Part shown: piece after piece, positions 60,801 to 64,000 of the stretch
How the letters are laid out: each line of letters starts with the position of its first letter
Position numbering within the stretch: the first letter of the stretch is position 1
Source: Ciona savignyi
Lineage: Eukaryota; Chordata; Ascidiacea; Phlebobranchia; Cionidae
Assembly: GCA_000149265.1 (NCBI GenBank)
Contig: CH003228.1
Coordinates: 258,826 to 322,825 of the forward strand
Reading direction: 5' to 3'
Length of the DNA: 64,000 bases
Translations under genes and position numbers: made by a program
The notes under the pieces: generated by a model
The model's database searches: none
What the model saw: the letters and a program-made list of their open reading frames with translations, nothing else
What the model was told of the DNA's origin: nothing

Positions 60801-63462
60801 GAGGACCCTTTTTCTTTACTTTTACCGCCGATTATTTTTGGCAGGCTAGACTTACGGACTGGAAAGTATTATCCACTTTAGATTTATAAAATAAAGTAGA
60901 AAAAAAACAAATCAAGTTAAAATACTACAATTTATCCTTAAATTTTATGTATAATCTCCTAAAATCTAAAATACATATAAGCAAATGAAATTCCCATACA
61001 TATAATCAAAATAAAATATACATTAACAAATATTTTTCATAACCTCAACCACACACAACCCTTGAACGCCTCGTACGAACACTGAGAAAATATGTTATCT
61101 ACTGCATATGTAGTGGTTAATTAAGTCGAATTCCAATAAAAGCTTAATCCCCCAAACTTATAGAAAATGCGTATTTGCACTTATACGTCCGATTTGAAAA
61201 CGATTCGATCAAATAACGAAACATATAAGATTATTAAAAATCAACGTTATGCCAAAATTTAGAACACCCAGCCTACAGTCGGTGCGTCGATCGCCCATGT
61301 AAACCATCTTAATTATCAGCATCTGCGATAAGGTGACGTCATCCACTTGAAAACTACAGAAGCATCTTGGGAAACGCTTTGGTATGACGTAATGTAAGAA
61401 TGTGCGGTTGGTCATCTGATAATGACGTATCGTCACGAGTTGCCTGAGGCCTGTTCATGTGCGACGGGCGGGTCCGAATGCTTGGACTCACTGTGGAAAA
61501 GTGGGAGATAGAATCGAGGCTTGGAGAGACTGGTGGCTGACCAGATCAGAACGAAGTGAGTGCCACCTAGCGCGCTTAAGCGCCAGGTTTTTTTGAGACT
61601 TTGTGGTATAGTTGACAGAAAAGGAACAAGGCAAAAGTCGCAGCTTCCGGATTAAACAAAGAACGAGTTGACAAGCCGCAAGGAAAACAAACTGTTAATT
61701 AATCGCATCGCGCAAATATTCCGACTATAGTCGGTCGCTGCGAATCGATTCCCGAGTAAAGTGCATTGATTTATTCGTGTGTTTCATTGACAACGTTTGA
61801 CAATAAACAACTAACGTTCAACTAGCGTGGACTCGATCTTTGGAAGTCGGATTCGGAGTCAGCATATATTCGAGCCACGCGGTGCAGCACAAAGCGTCCA
61901 TCCATAACGCGAAAGGTGCGCTTACAGAGGGTCAAACCCCCTCGACAAACGTCAAACGTTGCAGTCGAGTAAACTGCATTGATTTATTCGTGTGTTTGTA
62001 TTGACAACGTTTGACAATAAACAACTAACTTCCAACTAGCGTGTGCTCGATCTGAAGTCGGATCGGAGGATTATTGCAGAAGGATATTCGAGCCACGCGG
62101 TGCAGCACAGAGCGTCCATCCATAACGCCAAAGGTGCACCCACAGAGGGTTAAACCACCCTCGATAAAGGTCAAACGTTGCAGTAGGTGTTTAAGTAAAA
62201 ACATAATAGTGCTACATATCTTTTCTATACGCCTATCTGGCCCACGGAAGCTTTCTGCTATGCTGGTGAGCATACAGCTTTTTTTCAAGTCTATGAGTAA
62301 AAATACAAATTTTGCTTTTCCCAGATTTCCAGGAGTAAATTATGTTGTTAGGATTCTGCTATAGTCTGAAAAATTTAAATAGTTTAACACCATTAATCTC
62401 GATGGATCCCAGGCGCTGTTTTTTATGGCCTGCATTTCTGGACCGGGCGCACAATTTGACGCACCCTCACTTTTGTATTGTATTGTACTGTAAGCTTCAT
62501 AATTATTTGGTAGAATGTTCCTGTGGAAACTTTAACGTACTAGTGCGTAGGCTAAAATAGATGCCCTTGTTTTCCAAGACGTTTGTTAATAATTGTTTTT
62601 AAATAATTTGTATTTCATGTTTAATTTAAAATATAATTATTAGTTTAACACAGAATTCTTTAAGATTTCAGGCAATTTATAAACTTAAGCTGTGATAATA
62701 ATACCGGTGACCAGTCAACTGAACCCCTTACAACTGAACCCCTTACAACTGAGCCCCTACAACTGAACCCCTTTACAACTGAACCCCTTTTAACAGAACC
62801 CTTTTAACTGAAAAGAGGGTTCAGTTGTAAAGAGGTTTAATTGAAATGGGTTCAGCTATAAAGGGGTTCAGTTTAAAGGGGTTCAGTTAAAAGGAGTTCA
62901 GTTGTAAGGGGCTTAATTGTAGGGGTTCAGTTGTAAAGGGTTCAGTTGTAAGGGTTTAGTTGTAAGGGGTTCAGTTGTAAGGGGTTCAGTTGTCATGGAA
63001 CCAATAATACCTTATTAAAAAGACTACCTGACAATGAGCAGGACACTGTATACTCGCACATGCTTTGCTATCCTGTAACGGTGGGCATGCCGATCCACAA
63101 TTAGCTGGACTGACGGTGACCGTTCTTGACCGGCTCTGTGTTCCAGCTCCACAGGATTTGCTGCAAGTTCCCCAGAAACTCCAATGTGATACCTAAATTA
63201 AAATGCAAATTTGTGTAATCAAACTGTTTACAATGTTATAAAGTTGTGTTTAAACTTCATTGAATCTAAAACTGTGTAGGCTAACAGATCTAAGAGAGTT
63301 TACCTGACAATTTTGTTTCTGGATGTTGCAGCTTTTGTATTCTGTAGTTGCTGGACATCCTGCTCCACCATTTGCTGGTGATACTGTTACGGCACGTGTT
63401 CGAGTTTGAGTACCTGATCCACATGAAACACTGCATGCTCCCCAATTTGTCCATGAACCAAC
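54881..63462 (-). CDS. Gene E: C6-like protein, at least eight TSRs + MACPF + EGF (5' end outside window)
   Basis: Exons in transcription order: 63462-63304, 63192-63028, 59822-59664, 59556-59392, 58393-58235, 58178-58014, 57958-57800, 57088-56886, 56808-56670, 56596-56482, 56417-56282, 56204-56014, 55918-55811, 55738-55581, 55105-54881. The TSR exons alternate 53 and 55 codons, the last extending into an acidic DEEKLP linker. MACPF exon lengths equal those of gene D base for base (203, 139, 115, 136, 191, 108, 158). The signature reads YGTHFFTRGSVGG. The EGF is intact (CLCVCTKGWHGSKC), and the stop overlaps AATAAA. Family role: secreted membrane-perforating complement-like effector; activity is inferred. 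It is the intact sister of gene D, in opposite orientation. A 3.2 kb repeat-filled intron (59823-63027) separates the second and third TSR exons seen. The signal-peptide exon must lie beyond position 64000. Confidence 0.88.
55161..55402 (+). mobile_element. SINE-like element in the last intron of gene E
   Basis: Forward copy with a rearranged head: a CCTTGGTTTTCCCATT piece from the 3' body is inserted after the first 30 bases. It ends ATAATCATGAATATCCTATTC. Confidence 0.65.
55438..55523. repeat. Short tandem repeat TAGTATATCCTAATTAAC
   Basis: Three imperfect copies of an 18-base unit lie next to the SINE, within the last intron of gene E. Flanking GGACATTATG(G/T)TTAATAATTA occurs on both sides. 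Confidence 0.7.
60055..60505. repeat. Three copies of a GCGCGC-rich palindromic repeat
   Basis: Motif GAATTATGACAC ... GGTGAAAGGTTA ... CAGCGCGCT ... AATTGAGTGCGCGCA ... GCGCGCTGATT occurs twice forward (about 60182-60300 and 60398-60505) and once inverted (about 60057-60133). It is GC-rich against the AT-rich background and internally inverted, as in MITEs. Confidence 0.75.
61753..61965. repeat. Direct tandem repeat, unit 1
   Basis: 213-base unit beginning CGAGTAAAGTGCATTGATTT and ending CAAACGTTGCAGT, directly followed by a second copy. It includes GACAATAAAC and CCACGCGGTGCAGCAC. It could be a fragment of a satellite or of an LTR-like element. Confidence 0.8.
61966..62184. repeat. Direct tandem repeat, unit 2
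   Basis: 219-base copy of the unit at 61753-61965 with roughly a tenth of positions changed by eye, and small indels in the GATCTGAAGTCGG region. Confidence 0.8.
62718..62993. repeat. Mirror-organised minisatellite (giant imperfect palindrome)
   Basis: About six copies of a 14-16-base unit ACTGAACCCCTTACA run forward to near 62815. The array then flips and about eleven copies of TGTAAGGGGTTCAGT follow to 62993. The two halves are reverse complements and could form a long hairpin. Confidence 0.9.
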
Positions 63463-63560
63463 CTTTAAAGTAGATTTAGAGTCCTCCAAGCATTAAACTA
63501 CGAGGAATATAACTTTTATCTTTTGCGACTGAAATTCCAATTTACCGATGACCGAATATC

Positions 63561-63735
63561 GTGGTGGGTTGTTGCGTTGCATTTCAGTCGAAGCGTAGCA
63601 AGTTAGGAACTGCCCACTATATAATTGGTTGTTTTCTTAGACAAGCCAATTAACAGACTTGCCTTAACTTATAGTGAAATAATGGGTTCTACTAAATTAA
63701 AGAATTGTTTTAATCAAACACAACACACTAAAGAT
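63561..63735 (+). mobile_element. Decayed SINE-like element
   Basis: GTGGGTTGTTGCGTTGCATTTCAGTCGAA resembles the head, and AATGGGTTCTACTAAATTAAAG and CAAACACAACACAC are body blocks. Much of the element is missing. Confidence 0.5.
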
Positions 63736-63738
63736 GGC

Positions 63739-63974
63739 GTATAACCAATTAAGACCTCTATGAACGGCAGGATGTGACGAGTGGTACCCTTCATGAGTCA
63801 TTGTTTTTAAACGAGTGTTATGCTGAGTAACAATGGTGGTGATTCCCAAATGTTTGTTTGGTTGAAAGCAGCATGTGCTAGGCTGCGCGCCGGTGTTCTC
63901 GTTTAGCTGTAAAGTTTTGTAATCGTGGAGCAGTGCTTTGTAAAATAAAGGTGTTGATTGTGCATCTGCTAGCT
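63739..63974. repeat. Dispersed repeat family X, copy 2
   Basis: Same block order as 52705-52910, with an extra segment around 63857-63885. It sits upstream of the first visible exon of gene E; no coding exon is seen from 63463 to 64000. Confidence 0.8.
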
Positions 63975-64000
63975 GTTTGTTGGAAAAAAAGTTGCCGATG

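Noticed and set aside
62718-62993. CRISPR-like array
   Set aside because: The repeats are contiguous without unique spacers, change orientation midway, and lie in a eukaryotic intron.

Overview
The window looks like AT-rich nuclear DNA from a tunicate, most likely a Ciona species. It has many small coding exons with short GT-AG introns, tRNA-derived SINE-like repeats and hAT-type MITEs, and a cluster of complement C6-like genes of the kind known from ascidians. The species is inferred from gene content and style; no database search was possible.

Layout. 2094-5741 (+) is a ten-exon hnRNP F/H gene with three quasi-RRMs. The rest of the window is dominated by a family of thrombospondin-type-1 repeat (TSR) proteins, most ending in a membrane-attack-complex/perforin (MACPF) domain and a C-terminal EGF module. 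Gene A (6630 to beyond 18717, -) has about 15 TSRs, LDLa, MACPF and EGF, and its 5' end runs into a 542-base assembly gap. Gene B (22417-26913, +) has a signal peptide, six TSRs, MACPF and EGF, and no LDLa. Gene C (28974-32955, +) has a signal peptide and twelve TSRs only, with no pore-forming domain. Gene D (44302-50717, +) resembles B but carries two 2-base insertions that break reading frame. Gene E (54881 to at least 63462, -) is an intact near-copy of D in opposite orientation and runs off the right edge. An intronless seven-helix receptor-like gene (38975-40057, -) lies between C and D.

The TSR exons obey a strict rule. Two exon types, 53 codons with 5 cysteines and 55 codons with 7 cysteines, alternate in genes A, B, C, D and E. 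All are flanked by phase-0 introns. The cysteine arithmetic suggests that each 55-codon unit (or the signal-peptide exon) supplies the N-terminal cysteine of the 53-codon unit that follows. In gene A a 1.25-1.33 kb block has been tandemly triplicated with its breakpoint inside an exon, leaving two half-exon fossils. Genes D and E form a large inverted repeat of roughly 4.3 kb arms. Together the cluster looks like a rapidly duplicating set of secreted immune effectors (A, B, E, perhaps D) plus a TSR-only partner or decoy (C).

Intergenic DNA holds about 18 copies or relics of one SINE-like family with a CCTAT tail, two well-delimited hAT MITEs, several inverted-repeat elements, a tandem segmental duplication between genes A and B, and an unusual mirror-organised minisatellite in the first intron of gene E visible in the window. 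Exon boundaries were read by eye from GT/AG sites and frame continuity. The summed coding lengths of the hnRNP gene and of genes B and C are multiples of three.
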